64,000 nt of DNA from CBFFRJ01 sp051486985 (GCF_051486985.1 NZ_JAHVDV010000008.1:1-64000), one strand, 5' to 3'; shown: positions 52,529 to 64,000, counted from the first letter of the stretch. Made by a program: numbers and translations. The notes: generated by a model from the letters alone, not told the origin.

Positions 52529-53962
52529 TCAGACCAGCTGTTTACGCTGATTTGACGGCGGAATGGATAAAGACTCTCGGTATTTTGCAACGGTTCGCCG
52601 CGCTACCATGATACCTTGATCGGACAGCATGGAGGTTAATTTGCTGTCGCTCAATGGTTTCGCAGGATTCTCTGCGGCGATTAATTTCTTCACCAGTGCA
52701 CGTATGGCCGTTGAGGAGGCTTCCCCTCCGCCTTCGGTACTCACGTGACTGGAGAAAAAATACTTGAGTTCAAAAATACCCCGTGGACTATGAAGGTATT
52801 TCTGAGTTGTGACACGGGAGATGGTCGATTCATGCATCTCCACCGCCTGGGCAATATCAGCCAGCACCATGGGTTTCATGAACTCTTCTCCCTGTTCGAA
52901 GAAGGCTTGCTGCTGTTCGACGATACAGCGACTGACCCGTAACAGAGTATCGTTACGGCTCTCCAGGCTCTTTATAAGCCACTTGGCATCCTGCAAATTA
53001 CTGCGAATAAACTGGGTATCCGCATCGTTTCGTGCCCCACCACACATGGCGGCATAGTGCTGGTTAATTTGCAGACGCGGAATACTGTCGGCGTTCAGTT
53101 CGACGACCCAGCGCGTATTATGTTTGCGAACCAGCACATCCGGAATGACATACTCAGGTTCCCCTGTCTGGATCGACTGACCTGGACGCGGATCGAGCGA
53201 CTGAATCAGATTCACCGCTTCTTTCAGTACGTCCTCTTTCAGGCGAGTGACACGCATCAGGGTGCGGAAGTCATGGTTCGCAAGCAGATCAAGGTGATTG
53301 CTGATAATGAGCTGAGCTTCCTCGCGCCACGGTGTCTCTTTTGCAAACTGGGAAAGCTGGATAAGCAGGCAGTCACGCAGATCTTTTGCCGCTACCCCTA
53401 CCGGGTCGAAACGCTGAATGCGCTTAAGTACCGCTTCGACTTCATCAAGGCCTATGTCCTCGTCGCCCATACTGTCGAGGATATCTTCCAGTGACACGGT
53501 CAGGTAGCCAGTGTCATCTACGGCATCGACAATCGATGTTGCGATGGCCCGGTCTGTGTCTGAAAAGGGGGTGAGCTCCACCTGCCACATCAGGTAATCC
53601 TGCAATGACTGCGTGGTTTCACCCTGATAAACCGGTAATTCATCGTCAATGTAATCGGTACTGCTGCCGGAAGGTGTGCCCGCCGTGTAAATCTCATCCC
53701 AACTGGCGTCGAGGGGCAATTCGTCGGGCATCTCTTTTTGTTCGAGTGCGTCTACGGTGTCGAGACTTTCGTTATCCTGAGACTGTTGTGTATCCACTTC
53801 TTCATGAAGATCGGTTTGTTCCAGCAATGGGTTACTCTCCAGCGCCTGCTGAAGTTCTTGCTGAAGTTCCAACGTAGACAGCTGTAACAGACGAATAGCC
53901 TGTTGCAGCTGCGGCGTCATGGCCAGCTGTTGGCTAAGCCTTAATTGCAAACCTTGCTTCAT
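52529..53962 (-). CDS. rpoN: RNA polymerase sigma-54 factor
   Basis: RpoN is the alternative sigma factor for nitrogen-regulated and other enhancer-dependent promoters of the -24/-12 type. The 477-residue protein has the glutamine-rich region I ([20 protein letters not shown]), which binds activators and holds the polymerase closed. An acidic region II (about 60-120), the core-binding domain, and the C-terminal RpoN box [10 protein letters not shown] near residue 455 follow. Length is the same as in E. coli. It follows lptB after a 48-bp gap and precedes hpf-ptsN-rapZ-npr. Confidence 0.97.
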   Translation of the reverse strand: MKQGLQLRLSQQLAMTPQLQQAIRLLQLSTLELQQELQQALESNPLLEQTDLHEEVDTQQSQDNESLDTVDALEQKEMPDELPLDASWDEIYTAGTPSGSSTDYIDDELPVYQGETTQSLQDYLMWQVELTPFSDTDRAIATSIVDAVDDTGYLTVSLEDILDSMGDEDIGLDEVEAVLKRIQRFDPVGVAAKDLRDCLLIQLSQFAKETPWREEAQLIISNHLDLLANHDFRTLMRVTRLKEDVLKEAVNLIQSLDPRPGQSIQTGEPEYVIPDVLVRKHNTRWVVELNADSIPRLQINQHYAAMCGGARNDADTQFIRSNLQDAKWLIKSLESRNDTLLRVSRCIVEQQQAFFEQGEEFMKPMVLADIAQAVEMHESTISRVTTQKYLHSPRGIFELKYFFSSHVSTEGGGEASSTAIRALVKKLIAAENPAKPLSDSKLTSMLSDQGIMVARRTVAKYRESLSIPPSNQRKQLV

Positions 53963-54010
53963 ATTCAGAGCAGTCTTCTCCGACTAAACACGTCAATAAA
54001 CTCTACCCTA

Positions 54011-54736
54011 TCAGAGTCTGAAGTCTTCCCCAAGATATACGCGCTTAACGTGTTCGTCTTCAAGGATTTGCTGCGGCGTACCGTGGGCGATTAAGTGGCC
54101 CTGGCTTACGATATAAGCACGCTCACAGACCGCCAGAGTTTCTCGTACGTTATGGTCGGTAATTAACACGCCGAGCCCACTATCACGCAAATGCTCGATA
54201 ATGCGTTTGATATCAATAACGGAAATCGGGTCGACGCCTGCAAACGGCTCATCCAGCAGAATAAATTTAGGATTGGCCGCCAGTGCGCGGGCGATCTCTA
54301 CGCGACGACGCTCACCGCCGGATAATGCCTGCCCCAGGTTATTGCGAAGGTGCTCAATGTGGAACTCTTCCATCAGCTCATTGGCTCTGTCCATACGCTG
54401 TTCTGCGCTGAGATCATCGCGAATTTGCAGCACTGCCATCAGATTATCGAAGACACTGAGGCGGCGGAAAATAGACGCCTCCTGAGGCAGATAGCCAATA
54501 CCGCGACGCGCGCGCGCATGCAGCGGTAACAGGCTTATGTCTTCATCATCGATAATGATGTTGCCAGCATCCCGCGGCACAATACCCACGACCATGTAAA
54601 AGGTGGTGGTTTTACCCGCCCCGTTCGGGCCAAGCAGGCCAACAATTTCACCTGAATTCACGGTCAGGCTCACGTCTTCCACAACACGGCGGCCTTTATA
54701 GGCCTTAGCGAGATTCTTTGCAGTTAATGTTGCCAT
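54011..54736 (-). CDS. lptB: LPS export ABC transporter ATPase
   Basis: LptB is the cytoplasmic ATPase that powers LptFG to extract lipopolysaccharide from the inner membrane and push it along the LptC-LptA bridge. The 241-residue protein shows Walker A GPNGAGKT (residues 35-42), the signature [16 protein letters not shown] near residue 138, and Walker [13 protein letters not shown] near residue 158. It lies 6 bp after lptA and upstream of rpoN, as in other enterobacteria. Length equals E. coli. Confidence 0.97.
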   Translation of the reverse strand: MATLTAKNLAKAYKGRRVVEDVSLTVNSGEIVGLLGPNGAGKTTTFYMVVGIVPRDAGNIIIDDEDISLLPLHARARRGIGYLPQEASIFRRLSVFDNLMAVLQIRDDLSAEQRMDRANELMEEFHIEHLRNNLGQALSGGERRRVEIARALAANPKFILLDEPFAGVDPISVIDIKRIIEHLRDSGLGVLITDHNVRETLAVCERAYIVSQGHLIAHGTPQQILEDEHVKRVYLGEDFRL

Positions 54737-54742
54737 AACGAA

Positions 54743-55303
54743 TTAATTACTCTTTTTTTGCGCCGGGGCCGGATTCTGATTGTTGCTCTTATCCTGCAAC
54801 TGAGACGGTACCAGAACCGTTGTCACGCGTTTACCTTTCTCGCTAAACGCCTGCATTTTTTGTTCTTTCACCAGATAGGTGATTTTGTCGCCTTTAATGT
54901 TGCTATCAAGCTGCTCGAGATAAGCATTACCCGTCAGAATCACAAAGTCTTTTTCCAGTTCGTAATGCATCTGCGAGGCATGGCCTTTCACGGGTTTGCC
55001 ATTGTCCTGCAACTGATAAAAGGTGGCAGGGTTGCCGAAGCCATCAATGACCTCTTTACCTTGCTGTCCACCGGGCCGGGTCACCACCACTTTATCGGCG
55101 TTGATCTTGATAGTACCCTGGGTGACGATAACATTACCGGTAAAGGTCACCACATTGCCTTGCATGTCCAGCGACTGTTGGTCCGAGTCGATGTGAATAG
55201 GTTGATCGGTGTCGCCGGTCACTGCCAGCGCCGGTAGGCTGGCAGCAAAGAGGGCACTGGCCAGGACAACATTAAGGCTGAGTTTGTTTGTTTTGAATTT
55301 CAT
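54743..55303 (-). CDS. lptA: Periplasmic LPS-bridge protein LptA
   Basis: LptA polymerises into the periplasmic bridge that carries LPS from LptC to LptD at the outer membrane. The 186-residue precursor has a signal peptide of about 27 residues (KLSLNVVLASALFAASLPAL, then AVTG) and a beta-jellyroll domain beginning DTDQPIHIDSDQQSLDMQGN. The open frame is seven codons longer upstream, but MKFKTNKLSL at 55303 is the E. coli start. It overlaps the end of lptC by 32 bp. Confidence 0.96.
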   Translation of the reverse strand: MKFKTNKLSLNVVLASALFAASLPALAVTGDTDQPIHIDSDQQSLDMQGNVVTFTGNVIVTQGTIKINADKVVVTRPGGQQGKEVIDGFGNPATFYQLQDNGKPVKGHASQMHYELEKDFVILTGNAYLEQLDSNIKGDKITYLVKEQKMQAFSEKGKRVTTVLVPSQLQDKSNNQNPAPAQKKSN

Positions 55304-55847
55304 ATGAGCTTCTAACCTTTTCAATCAGCTCTGCGGTTTTGCTGCGTAAGTTGCCGCGCATTTTCAGGCCGGTGGAATTAAATGTTGTTCCGTATAACGT
55401 CACCTGGTCATCGGAGGTCACATCCTGCGTGACCAGATTTATCTGGGCGTTATCCGTCGTAATTTTTTGCAACTGAGCGTCTGGCGTCAGCGCGTTAACT
55501 TCAACATGGCCATAAAGATAAAGCATTCGGTCATTGGTTAACTTTGCTTTATCGGCCTTAATGGACCATCCTGGAATTTTATCTTTATCAAATGTCGTCA
55601 ATACAGGTTGGGTGAACCATGTGATGGCTTCAGCAGAAAAATACTCTACATGCTCGGCAATCAGTCGATAATTCAGTGCACCCTCGGGGCTGTATACCAC
55701 CGTGTCGGTGTGCTCACTTTTATAAGTTGGATCGCTGCTGTTTGTGCTCACCGGCGCCAGAGATTCCCGGTCAGCCAGATTCACACCAATCAGTACCAGG
55801 ACGATAAGTGCCAGCAAAATGATGACCCAACGTCGGGTTTTACTCAT
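55272..55847 (-). CDS. lptC: LPS export protein LptC
   Basis: LptC is a bitopic inner-membrane protein that receives LPS from LptBFG and passes it to LptA. The 191-residue protein has an N-terminal membrane helix (about residues 7-25, WVIILLALIVLVLIGVNLA) and a periplasmic jellyroll domain with GWSIKADKAKLTNDRMLYLY near residue 95. The C-terminus (ELIEKVRSSYEIQNKQTQ) runs over the lptA start. It begins with a 4-bp overlap with kdsC, so the chain kdsC-lptC-lptA-lptB appears translationally linked. Confidence 0.96.
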   Translation of the reverse strand: MSKTRRWVIILLALIVLVLIGVNLADRESLAPVSTNSSDPTYKSEHTDTVVYSPEGALNYRLIAEHVEYFSAEAITWFTQPVLTTFDKDKIPGWSIKADKAKLTNDRMLYLYGHVEVNALTPDAQLQKITTDNAQINLVTQDVTSDDQVTLYGTTFNSTGLKMRGNLRSKTAELIEKVRSSYEIQNKQTQP

Positions 55848-56410
55848 ATCGATTGCCCTTTGGCCTCATCAAGTTTACCTTGCGCGAGTAATAATAAATC
55901 GCAGACTTCACGTACAGCCCCCCGCCCACCAGCGATACGCGTGACATAGTCCGCGCGCGGAATCAAAAGCGGATGGGCATCGGCGACGGCAACGCTCAGA
56001 CCAATTTCCGCCATGACCGGCCAGTCGATCAGATCATCGCCCACATAAGCAATCTGCTCAGGTTGTAAGGAAAGTTTGGTTAAAAGCTCGCGGTACGCCA
56101 GCAATTTGTCCGATTGCCCCTGGTAAAGATGTGTAATGCCCAGGGTTTCACAGCGATTTTCTAACAGTTTAGCTCTACGCCCGGTAATGATGGCTACCTC
56201 AATGCCTGACGTTAATGCACAGCGGATGCCATACCCATCACGAACATTAAACGCCTTTAACTCTTCACCGTCGTTTCCCATGTAGATGAGACCGTCAGAT
56301 AAAACACCATCAACATCAAGAATTAACAGCCTGATTTTTTCTGCCTTCGCCATAATCTGTGTGCTAACGGGACCGTAGCAGGTTGCAAGCGACGCACCAA
56401 CATTACTCAT
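55844..56410 (-). CDS. kdsC: 3-deoxy-D-manno-octulosonate 8-phosphate phosphatase
   Basis: KdsC removes phosphate from Kdo-8-phosphate to release Kdo, the inner-core sugar of LPS. The 188-residue protein is a cap-less HAD phosphatase, with the nucleophile aspartate in LLILDVDGVLSDG near residue 32 and the metal-binding motif YVGDDLIDWPVM near residue 122. Length is identical to E. coli KdsC. It lies 14 bp downstream of kdsD, and its stop overlaps lptC by 4 bp, so Kdo synthesis and LPS export genes are co-transcribed. Confidence 0.97.
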   Translation of the reverse strand: MSNVGASLATCYGPVSTQIMAKAEKIRLLILDVDGVLSDGLIYMGNDGEELKAFNVRDGYGIRCALTSGIEVAIITGRRAKLLENRCETLGITHLYQGQSDKLLAYRELLTKLSLQPEQIAYVGDDLIDWPVMAEIGLSVAVADAHPLLIPRADYVTRIAGGRGAVREVCDLLLLAQGKLDEAKGQSI

Positions 56411-56424
56411 TATTTCATCCTTTT

Positions 56425-57411
56425 TTATACTACGCCCGCGCGCAGCAAATCATGCATATGTACCACACCCAGCAGTTGGTCGCCATCGGCAACCAGGACG
56501 GAGGTGATATGGCGGGATTGCATCAAATTCAGGGCTTCAACAGCCAACATATCAGGTCTGACGCGTATGCCGCCTGGGGTCATCACGTCAGCGATGCCGA
56601 GGTTACGGACGTCTGCACCTGTATCAAAGACGCGCCGTAAATCACCATCAGTAAAAATGCCTTCGATTTTCATCAGGTCGTTGCAAATGACCGTTAAGCC
56701 AAGATTTTTACGGGTAATCTCCAGCAACGCGTCACGAAGCGATGCCTCTTTGCTCACATGAGGGATTTCATCACCCGTGTGCATAATATCGTGAACGCGC
56801 AGAAGCAGTTTACGACCCAACGCCCCGCCGGGGTGCGAAAGGGCAAAGTCCTCGGCAGTGAATCCACGTGCTTTCAGCAGTGCGACTGCGAGTGCATCAC
56901 CCATCACTAAAGCGGCCGTGGTGCTGGAGGTAGGTGCCAGGCCAAGCGGGCAGGCTTCTCTGGGTACTTTTACGCACAAATGGATATCCGCAGTCCGACC
57001 CATGCTGCTGTCCGGTCGGCTGGTCATGCAAATCAGATAAACGTTCAGTCGCTTTAATACCGGAATAAGGGCAAGAATCTCATTTGACTCACCCGAATTA
57101 GAGAGCGCAATTACCACATCCTGTGCGCCAACCATGCCCAAATCGCCATGTGCGGCTTCGCCGGGATGCACAAAAAACGAGGGGGTGCCCGTACTGGCAA
57201 AAGTGGCCGCCATTTTTCTGCCGATATGACCGGATTTACCCATCCCCATCACTACCACTTTGCCGCTGCAGTAGAATATTTTCTCGCAGGCTAATGCAAA
57301 ATCCTGATTGATGTACTGATCGAGATGCGCAAGGCCTTCACGCTCAACGTTAAGAACGTCTCGCCCGGCTTGCTGAAAATCAAACCCTGGTTCCAGATCA
57401 ATAAGCGACAT
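56425..57411 (-). CDS. kdsD: D-arabinose 5-phosphate isomerase
   Basis: KdsD converts ribulose 5-phosphate into arabinose 5-phosphate, the first step towards Kdo. The 328-residue protein has an SIS sugar-isomerase domain (about residues 40-180) with MGMGKSGHIGRKMAATFAST near residue 55 and HPGEAAHGDLGM near residue 87. A pair of CBS domains follows (about 205-325). Length matches E. coli. It lies 13 bp after yrbG. A paralogue, GutQ, exists in E. coli, but the location here identifies KdsD. Confidence 0.97.
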   Translation of the reverse strand: MSLIDLEPGFDFQQAGRDVLNVEREGLAHLDQYINQDFALACEKIFYCSGKVVVMGMGKSGHIGRKMAATFASTGTPSFFVHPGEAAHGDLGMVGAQDVVIALSNSGESNEILALIPVLKRLNVYLICMTSRPDSSMGRTADIHLCVKVPREACPLGLAPTSSTTAALVMGDALAVALLKARGFTAEDFALSHPGGALGRKLLLRVHDIMHTGDEIPHVSKEASLRDALLEITRKNLGLTVICNDLMKIEGIFTDGDLRRVFDTGADVRNLGIADVMTPGGIRVRPDMLAVEALNLMQSRHITSVLVADGDQLLGVVHMHDLLRAGVV

Positions 57412-57424
57412 AATGCGTCTCCAC

Positions 57425-58402
57425 CTAGCCCGTCAACCGTGGCGTTACCCAGAACAACAACGCCAGCCATATAAAGAATCCTGCCAACAACAGTGCCCCC
57501 GGCCCTCTGCCAGACTGTTGCTTACGTCGCCAACAGATAAAGGCGAAGATAATGCTCACCAGCAGCATGACGCCGTAATCCCGCGAAAAGGCGAGAGGGC
57601 TAAATGTGCCAGGGGCAATCAAGGCGGGCAGCCCCAGCACTAACGTGATGTTGAATATATTCGAGCCGATGATATTACCGATGGCAATATCGTCTTCCCC
57701 TTTACGCGTCCCGGCGATGGCGGTTGCGAGTTCTGGCAATCCCGTACCTATTGCTATCACCGTCAGGCCAATGGTTAGCTCACTCATGGCAAAATAATTC
57801 GCCATGACAGTGGCATTATCAACCACCATCCGGGTAGCCATAGGCATGATAATCAGCGCGACCCCCAGCCAGAGAAACGCGACCGACAGGCTACCGCCGC
57901 GCGGTAACTCAGCCAGCTGTTCTCGTGTCAGGCTGTCGTTCCCCTGACGCTCGGCCAGACGGGCGATTTTAACAATGAATACCAGCCAGAGCACGGCAAG
58001 AAGCAGTAAAAAAAAGCCTTCTGTTCTGGAGAGTTGCCCATCAAACAGAACCAGCCCTGCCAGCAGGCTGGCGATCAACATTAGCGGTAACTCACGGCGT
58101 AAGATATCGGAATGGACGGTAAATGGATGTAAAAATGCGGCGAGGCCCAAAATCAGAAGAATGTTGGTGATGTTAGAGCCAATAGCCGTGCCAATCGCCA
58201 AATCGAGCTGACCATGCAGGGACGCGGCCACCGAAACGATAATTTCCGGTAAAGAGGTGCCAATGCTGACCACCGTCATGCCAATCAGCAGCGGTGGTAT
58301 CCCCAGATTTCGGCACATGATTGAGGCTGCAAATACCAGGCGATCGGCGCTGTAGACCACCAAAAGTAAACCAATTATTAATAGCGCCGTCGCTAAAAGC
58401 AT
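57425..58402 (-). CDS. yrbG: Inner-membrane calcium/sodium antiporter family protein YrbG
   Basis: YrbG belongs to the CaCA cation antiporter family. The E. coli homologue is not essential, and its physiological ion is uncertain. The 325-residue protein has ten to eleven membrane helices in two homologous halves, each with a family alpha repeat: GTSLPEIIVSVAASLHGQLD near residue 48 and GTGLPELATAIAGTRKGEDD near residue 218, each followed by an IGSNI motif. It is the first gene of the minus-strand group and diverges from mlaFEDCB. Confidence 0.93.
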   Translation of the reverse strand: MLLATALLIIGLLLVVYSADRLVFAASIMCRNLGIPPLLIGMTVVSIGTSLPEIIVSVAASLHGQLDLAIGTAIGSNITNILLILGLAAFLHPFTVHSDILRRELPLMLIASLLAGLVLFDGQLSRTEGFFLLLLAVLWLVFIVKIARLAERQGNDSLTREQLAELPRGGSLSVAFLWLGVALIIMPMATRMVVDNATVMANYFAMSELTIGLTVIAIGTGLPELATAIAGTRKGEDDIAIGNIIGSNIFNITLVLGLPALIAPGTFSPLAFSRDYGVMLLVSIIFAFICWRRKQQSGRGPGALLLAGFFIWLALLFWVTPRLTG

Positions 58403-58631
58403 CTAACATCCTTTCTTAAGGTATAATCTGCCGGTCCGCAGGCTGCGATCGCCGGGAAAACCGGGAATGTAGAGCGGCGTAATGAAGTCTTAATTTTGAC
58501 TTTATGCGGCTCAAAAGTAAAACAAATGCCAGCTTTCGCTAACTCAAGCAGGTAATATTCTGTAAAAATGTTGGGTTCTTGATGTTATCGACCATGATGC
58601 AATACCCGGCAGGGCTTATAAGGATGAAAGA
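58403..58631. promoter_or_regulatory. Divergent yrbG / mlaF upstream region
   Basis: TATAAT at 58422-58427 on the plus strand is a good -10 for mlaF with a leader of about 200 nt, but no convincing -35 accompanies it. No gene is visible in these 229 bp. Confidence 0.35.
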
Positions 58632-60234
<1,603 letters not shown>

Positions 60235-60238
60235 GTTC

Positions 60239-60790
60239 ATGCAAACAAAGAAAAGTGAAATTTGGGTTGGCATTTTTGTTTTGGTCGCGCTGCTGGCTGC
60301 GCTCTTCATCTGTCTGAAAGCGGCAGATGTTGCCTCGATGCGTACAGAGCCAACTTACCGTATTTATGCGACCTTCGATAACATCGGCGGCCTGAAGGCG
60401 CGCTCACCGGTTCGTATTGGCGGAGTGGTAGTCGGGCGTGTTGCAGACATCGAACTTGATCCGAAGACCTATCTGCCTCGTGTTTCGCTGGATATCGAAG
60501 AGCGATACAACCAGATCCCGGACACCAGCTCATTAGCGATTCGTACGTCAGGGTTGTTGGGTGAGCAATATCTGGCACTGAATGTGGGTTTTGAAGATCC
60601 TGAGCTCGGAACATCTATGCTTAAAGAAGGCAGTACTATCCAGGATACAAAATCCGCGATGGTGCTTGAGGATCTGATCGGACAATTCCTTTACAGCAGT
60701 AAGGGAAGTGACAATAAGAGTTCCGGCGATGCTCAGCCGCAACAGCAGGACGATACTTCTACCGCACCGTCCGCGGGTTCGATGAATTAA
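60239..60790 (+). CDS. mlaD: Phospholipid-binding MCE protein MlaD
   Basis: MlaD is anchored in the inner membrane and forms a hexameric periplasmic ring, the channel through which lipids pass between MlaE and MlaC. The 183-residue protein has a single N-terminal helix (about residues 8-27) and an MCE domain (YRIYATFDNIGGLKARSPVR near residue 38, LLGEQYLALNVG near residue 107). A Gln/Ser-rich tail follows. The open frame extends five codons upstream into mlaE, but the ATG at 60239 gives the E. coli protein. Confidence 0.96.
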   Translation: MQTKKSEIWVGIFVLVALLAALFICLKAADVASMRTEPTYRIYATFDNIGGLKARSPVRIGGVVVGRVADIELDPKTYLPRVSLDIEERYNQIPDTSSLAIRTSGLLGEQYLALNVGFEDPELGTSMLKEGSTIQDTKSAMVLEDLIGQFLYSSKGSDNKSSGDAQPQQQDDTSTAPSAGSMN

Positions 60791-60806
60791 CGAGGAGAAT
60801 TGACGC

Positions 60807-61442
60807 ATGTTTAAACGTCTATTAATGGTTGCCATGCTGGTCATTGCCCCCCTGGGGCTTGCCAACGCCGTAGAACAGAGCAACCCGTATAAAGCAATGC
60901 AGGAAGCCGCGCAAAAAACCTTTGATCGTCTTAAAAATGAGCAGCCGAAGATTCGCGCAAACCCTGACTATCTGCGTGATGTGGTGGATCAGGAGCTGTT
61001 GCCTTATGTGCAGGTGAAATATGCCGGCGCACTGGTACTGGGACGTTATTACAAAGAGGCGACCCCGGCGCAGCGTGAAGCTTACTTTGCCGCGTTCCGC
61101 GAATATCTCAAGCAGGCTTATGGGCAGGCGCTGGCGCTTTATCATGGGCAGGGCTATCAGATCGCACCAGAAAAACCGCTCGGTGACGCCTCTATTATTC
61201 CTATCCGCGTCACTATTACCGATCCGAATGGTCGACCGCCTGTACGTCTTGATTTCCAGTGGCGTAAAAATACCCAAACGGGTAACTGGCAGGCTTATGA
61301 CATGATTGCTGAAGGCGTGAGCATGATAACGACGAAGCAGAATGAATGGAGTGATTTGTTACGCACCAAAGGCGTTGACGGTCTGACCGCGCAGTTACAG
61401 TCTATTTCTCGTCAGAAAATCACACTGGATGAGAAAAAATAA
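60807..61442 (+). CDS. mlaC: Periplasmic phospholipid shuttle MlaC
   Basis: MlaC carries a phospholipid across the periplasm between the OmpC-MlaA complex and MlaFEDB. The 211-residue precursor has a signal peptide of about 21 residues ([18 protein letters not shown]) and the Ttg2 domain with [20 protein letters not shown] near residue 70. The later [19 protein letters not shown] segment is near residue 164. GAGGAG lies upstream of the ATG. Its stop overlaps the mlaB start by one base. Confidence 0.97.
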   Translation: MFKRLLMVAMLVIAPLGLANAVEQSNPYKAMQEAAQKTFDRLKNEQPKIRANPDYLRDVVDQELLPYVQVKYAGALVLGRYYKEATPAQREAYFAAFREYLKQAYGQALALYHGQGYQIAPEKPLGDASIIPIRVTITDPNGRPPVRLDFQWRKNTQTGNWQAYDMIAEGVSMITTKQNEWSDLLRTKGVDGLTAQLQSISRQKITLDEKK

Positions 61443-61735
61443 TGACCGCTCCGCTTAGCTGGGCGCGGGACGGCGAAAAGCTGGTCGTGCAGGGTGAAAT
61501 TGATCAGGACGTATTAAATCCCTTGTGGGAAGCGCGCGTTGAGGCGATGAAAGGCATAACCTGCATCGACCTGAATGGCGTTACCCGGATTGATACCGCT
61601 GGAGTTGCCCTGCTCATCCATCTTATCGACCTGGGTAAAAAGCAGGGGCATCAGGTTTCGCTTGAAGGTATCAGCGAAAATCTGAGAACGCTTGCGCAGC
61701 TGTATAATTTGCCCCTGGACGTATTGCCTCGCTAA
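61442..61735 (+). CDS. mlaB: STAS-domain subunit MlaB
   Basis: MlaB is a small cytoplasmic STAS protein that binds MlaF and supports the assembly and activity of the transporter. The 97-residue protein has the STAS core with the conserved DLNGVTRIDTAGVALLIHLI segment (residues 40-59); the Thr in DTAG is the key position of the family. It begins at the last base of the mlaC stop (TAATG arrangement), so translation is coupled. A good terminator follows. Confidence 0.96.
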   Translation: MTAPLSWARDGEKLVVQGEIDQDVLNPLWEARVEAMKGITCIDLNGVTRIDTAGVALLIHLIDLGKKQGHQVSLEGISENLRTLAQLYNLPLDVLPR

Positions 61736-61757
61736 TTTTTTCAGTACGTTACTCTTT

Positions 61758-61791
61758 AAAGCCTCGTTTGATCTATCAACGAGGCTTTTTG
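61758..61791 (+). terminator. Intrinsic terminator of mlaFEDCB
   Basis: AAAGCCTCGTT (61758-61768) and AACGAGGCTTT (61778-61788) form an 11-bp stem followed by a T run, 22 bp after the mlaB stop. Confidence 0.92.
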
Positions 61792-61861
61792 CTTATTTAA
61801 GACCGCGCCACTTTCCTCTAAGATGTGGGGCTGTTTTCACTATCAGATGAAATTAACGCCC

Positions 61862-62116
61862 ATGGAAAATCATGAAATTCAGACAGTGCTGATGAATGCA
61901 CTCTCTCTCCAGGAAGCCCACGTCTCTGGCGATGGCAGTCACTTTCAGGTTATTGCTGTGGGTGAGGTATTCGAAGGGATGAGCCGCGTCAAGCAGCAAC
62001 AGGCGGTTTATGGCCCGCTTTCGGAATACATTGCGGATAACCGCATCCACGCTCTGTCGATCAAAACGTATACGCCGCAGGACTGGGCGCGCGATCGCAA
62101 GCTAAATGGTTTTTGA
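61862..62116 (+). CDS. ibaG: BolA-family acid stress protein IbaG
   Basis: IbaG (YrbA) is a BolA-family protein that binds monothiol glutaredoxin and iron-sulfur clusters; in E. coli it is induced by acid. The 84-residue protein has the BolA fold with [20 protein letters not shown] at residues 19-38 and [15 protein letters not shown] at the end. The open frame reaches 13 codons further upstream, but MENHEIQ at 61862 is the conserved start. murA follows after 52 bp that contain a perfect GC palindrome. Confidence 0.95.
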   Translation: MENHEIQTVLMNALSLQEAHVSGDGSHFQVIAVGEVFEGMSRVKQQQAVYGPLSEYIADNRIHALSIKTYTPQDWARDRKLNGF

Positions 62117-62120
62117 GCTA

Positions 62121-62134
62121 CGGGCCCGGGCCCG
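62121..62134. other. Perfect 14-bp GC palindrome between ibaG and murA
   Basis: CGGGCCCGGGCCCG is self-complementary and made only of G and C. It lies 5 bp after the ibaG stop and 34 bp before the murA start. No T run follows. Confidence 0.7.
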
Positions 62135-62168
62135 CAGCGCGTGTGAATTTTTAACAGAGAACAGATGA

Positions 62169-63428
<1,260 letters not shown>

Positions 63429-63445
63429 TCGTTCACGCGCAACAG

Positions 63446-63476
63446 AGCCCCTCTCAATTCTGACAGGGGCTTTTTA
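63446..63476 (+). terminator. Intrinsic terminator of murA
   Basis: AGCCCCT (63446-63452) and AGGGGCT (63465-63471) form the stem, followed by a T run that continues into the end of the convergent sfsB gene. Confidence 0.88.
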
Positions 63477-63480
63477 TTGT

Positions 63481-63753
63481 TTATTTCATATTTTTTTTCC
63501 GCATCATGCTGGTTCGGTTTATGAACTCATGCGTCACCGGATCATGATAGCGGGAGGGCCATATCACCCAGGGCTCTGTTTCCAGTGCCCGGGCAATAAT
63601 GAGTTCACCCTTCGGCCAGGAGCGACTTAACGCGTTGGCGAGCGTTGAAGAAGACAGCCCATTTTTTCGCGACTCCGCCGCCAGGGATGTCCCTTTTTTA
63701 TGCAGCCCGGCGATGATATCGGCATTGTGCCAGTCAATGAATTTACTCTCCAT
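63481..63753 (-). CDS. sfsB: Ner-like DNA-binding transcription regulator SfsB
   Basis: SfsB (Nlp) resembles the Ner repressor of phage Mu and in E. coli can activate maltose-system genes when overexpressed. The 90-residue protein (92 in E. coli) contains a helix-turn-helix, GTSLAAESRKNGLSSSTLAN at about residues 20-39, followed by the WVIWPSRYHDP segment near residue 63. The frame is open 21 codons upstream. I chose the second ATG of the ATGATGG pair at 63753 because it gives the E. coli start and a better distance to GGAGG. Confidence 0.93.
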   Translation of the reverse strand: MESKFIDWHNADIIAGLHKKGTSLAAESRKNGLSSSTLANALSRSWPKGELIIARALETEPWVIWPSRYHDPVTHEFINRTSMMRKKNMK

Positions 63754-63931
63754 CATTCCTCCCTGGAAAAAACCTGTTACTACATGACAGTAAGTCTGTG
63801 CATTTACTATACGCATATAAGAGCTATTGCTCTAAAAAGTTCATGTAAGATTTTTAAATTTAGGATTCTATCAAGGCTCAGATATTGAGGTGGAAAAAGA
63901 GGCGGAGAGCTTGCTAATGAGAACTTATTGA

Positions 63932-63959
63932 AACTTTCCCGTCGGATGACGGGAAAGTT
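63932..63959. repeat. Long perfect inverted repeat near the window end
   Basis: AACTTTCCCGTC (63932-63943), a GGAT loop, and GACGGGAAAGTT (63948-63959) form a perfect 12-bp stem. No T run follows on either strand. It sits just in front of a possible start codon. Bases 63754-63931 upstream are AT-rich and contain no gene that I recognise. Confidence 0.75.
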
Positions 63960-63971
63960 GATGGAGCATTA

Positions 63972-64000
63972 ATGATCGCGTTGAACGGCGATATGAGCCA
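63972..64000 (+). CDS. Possible 5' end of an unidentified gene
   Basis: An ATG at 63972 has GGAG at 63963-63966, five bases upstream, and the frame stays open to the window edge (MIALNGDMS). Only nine codons are visible, which is too little for a family call. It does not resemble the IspB start that would be expected next in E. coli order. It could be a chance frame. Confidence 0.3.

Overview
The window is chromosomal DNA of an enterobacterium. Nearly every housekeeping protein can be matched by eye to its Escherichia coli counterpart at the same length, and the order accBC / csrD-mreBCD / rng-yhdP-tldD / aaeXAB / argR-mdh-degQS / rplM-rpsI-sspAB / gltBD / arcB / rpoN-lpt-kds / mla-murA is the usual enterobacterial order. 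Several differences from E. coli K-12 point to Enterobacter or a close relative (Lelliottia, Leclercia, Kosakonia): msrPQ sits between accB and csrD, a second aldehyde dehydrogenase lies beside aaeB, yhcN is duplicated, and a TetR-controlled catabolic cassette replaces the nan region between sspB and gltD. The genus is an inference.

Layout. 1-2.8 kb (minus strand): start of accC, accB, a decayed aroQ relic inside the long accB leader, and the msrPQ methionine sulfoxide reductase pair. 3-15.3 kb (plus): csrD, the cell-shape genes mreBCD, then yhdE, rng, yhdP and tldD. 15.3-15.8 kb: a 456-bp block with terminal inverted repeats and a 5-bp direct repeat on its flanks, which looks like a non-autonomous mobile element. 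15.8-20 kb: aaeR divergent from aaeXAB (aromatic acid efflux). 20-24.7 kb: a succinate-semialdehyde-type dehydrogenase, yhcO, two yhcN-like genes, argR with ARG boxes, and mdh. 24.8-31.8 kb: degS, degQ, zapG, zapE, rplM-rpsI and sspAB.

31.8-38.9 kb is the main accessory block. A TetR-type repressor diverges from a five-gene operon: SDR dehydrogenase, Gfo/Idh/MocA dehydrogenase, xylose-isomerase-like TIM barrel, MFS transporter and a fumarate-reductase-type flavoprotein. Two palindromes sharing the same half-site lie between repressor and operon. The set looks like uptake plus repeated oxidation and isomerisation of a sugar-like or cyclitol-like compound; the substrate is not known.

38.9-49 kb: gltBD (glutamate synthase) with a long structured leader, yhcC, arcB, and the sRNA gene arcZ overlapping the 3' end of arcB. 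49-58.4 kb: elbB-mtgA, then a long minus-strand group yrbG-kdsDC-lptCAB-rpoN-hpf-ptsN-rapZ-npr, which joins Kdo synthesis and LPS transport to sigma-54 and the nitrogen PTS. 58.6-63.8 kb: mlaFEDCB (outer-membrane lipid asymmetry), ibaG, murA and sfsB. The window ends in a strong inverted repeat and the possible start of another gene.

No rRNA, tRNA, CRISPR array, transposase or integrase gene was seen.
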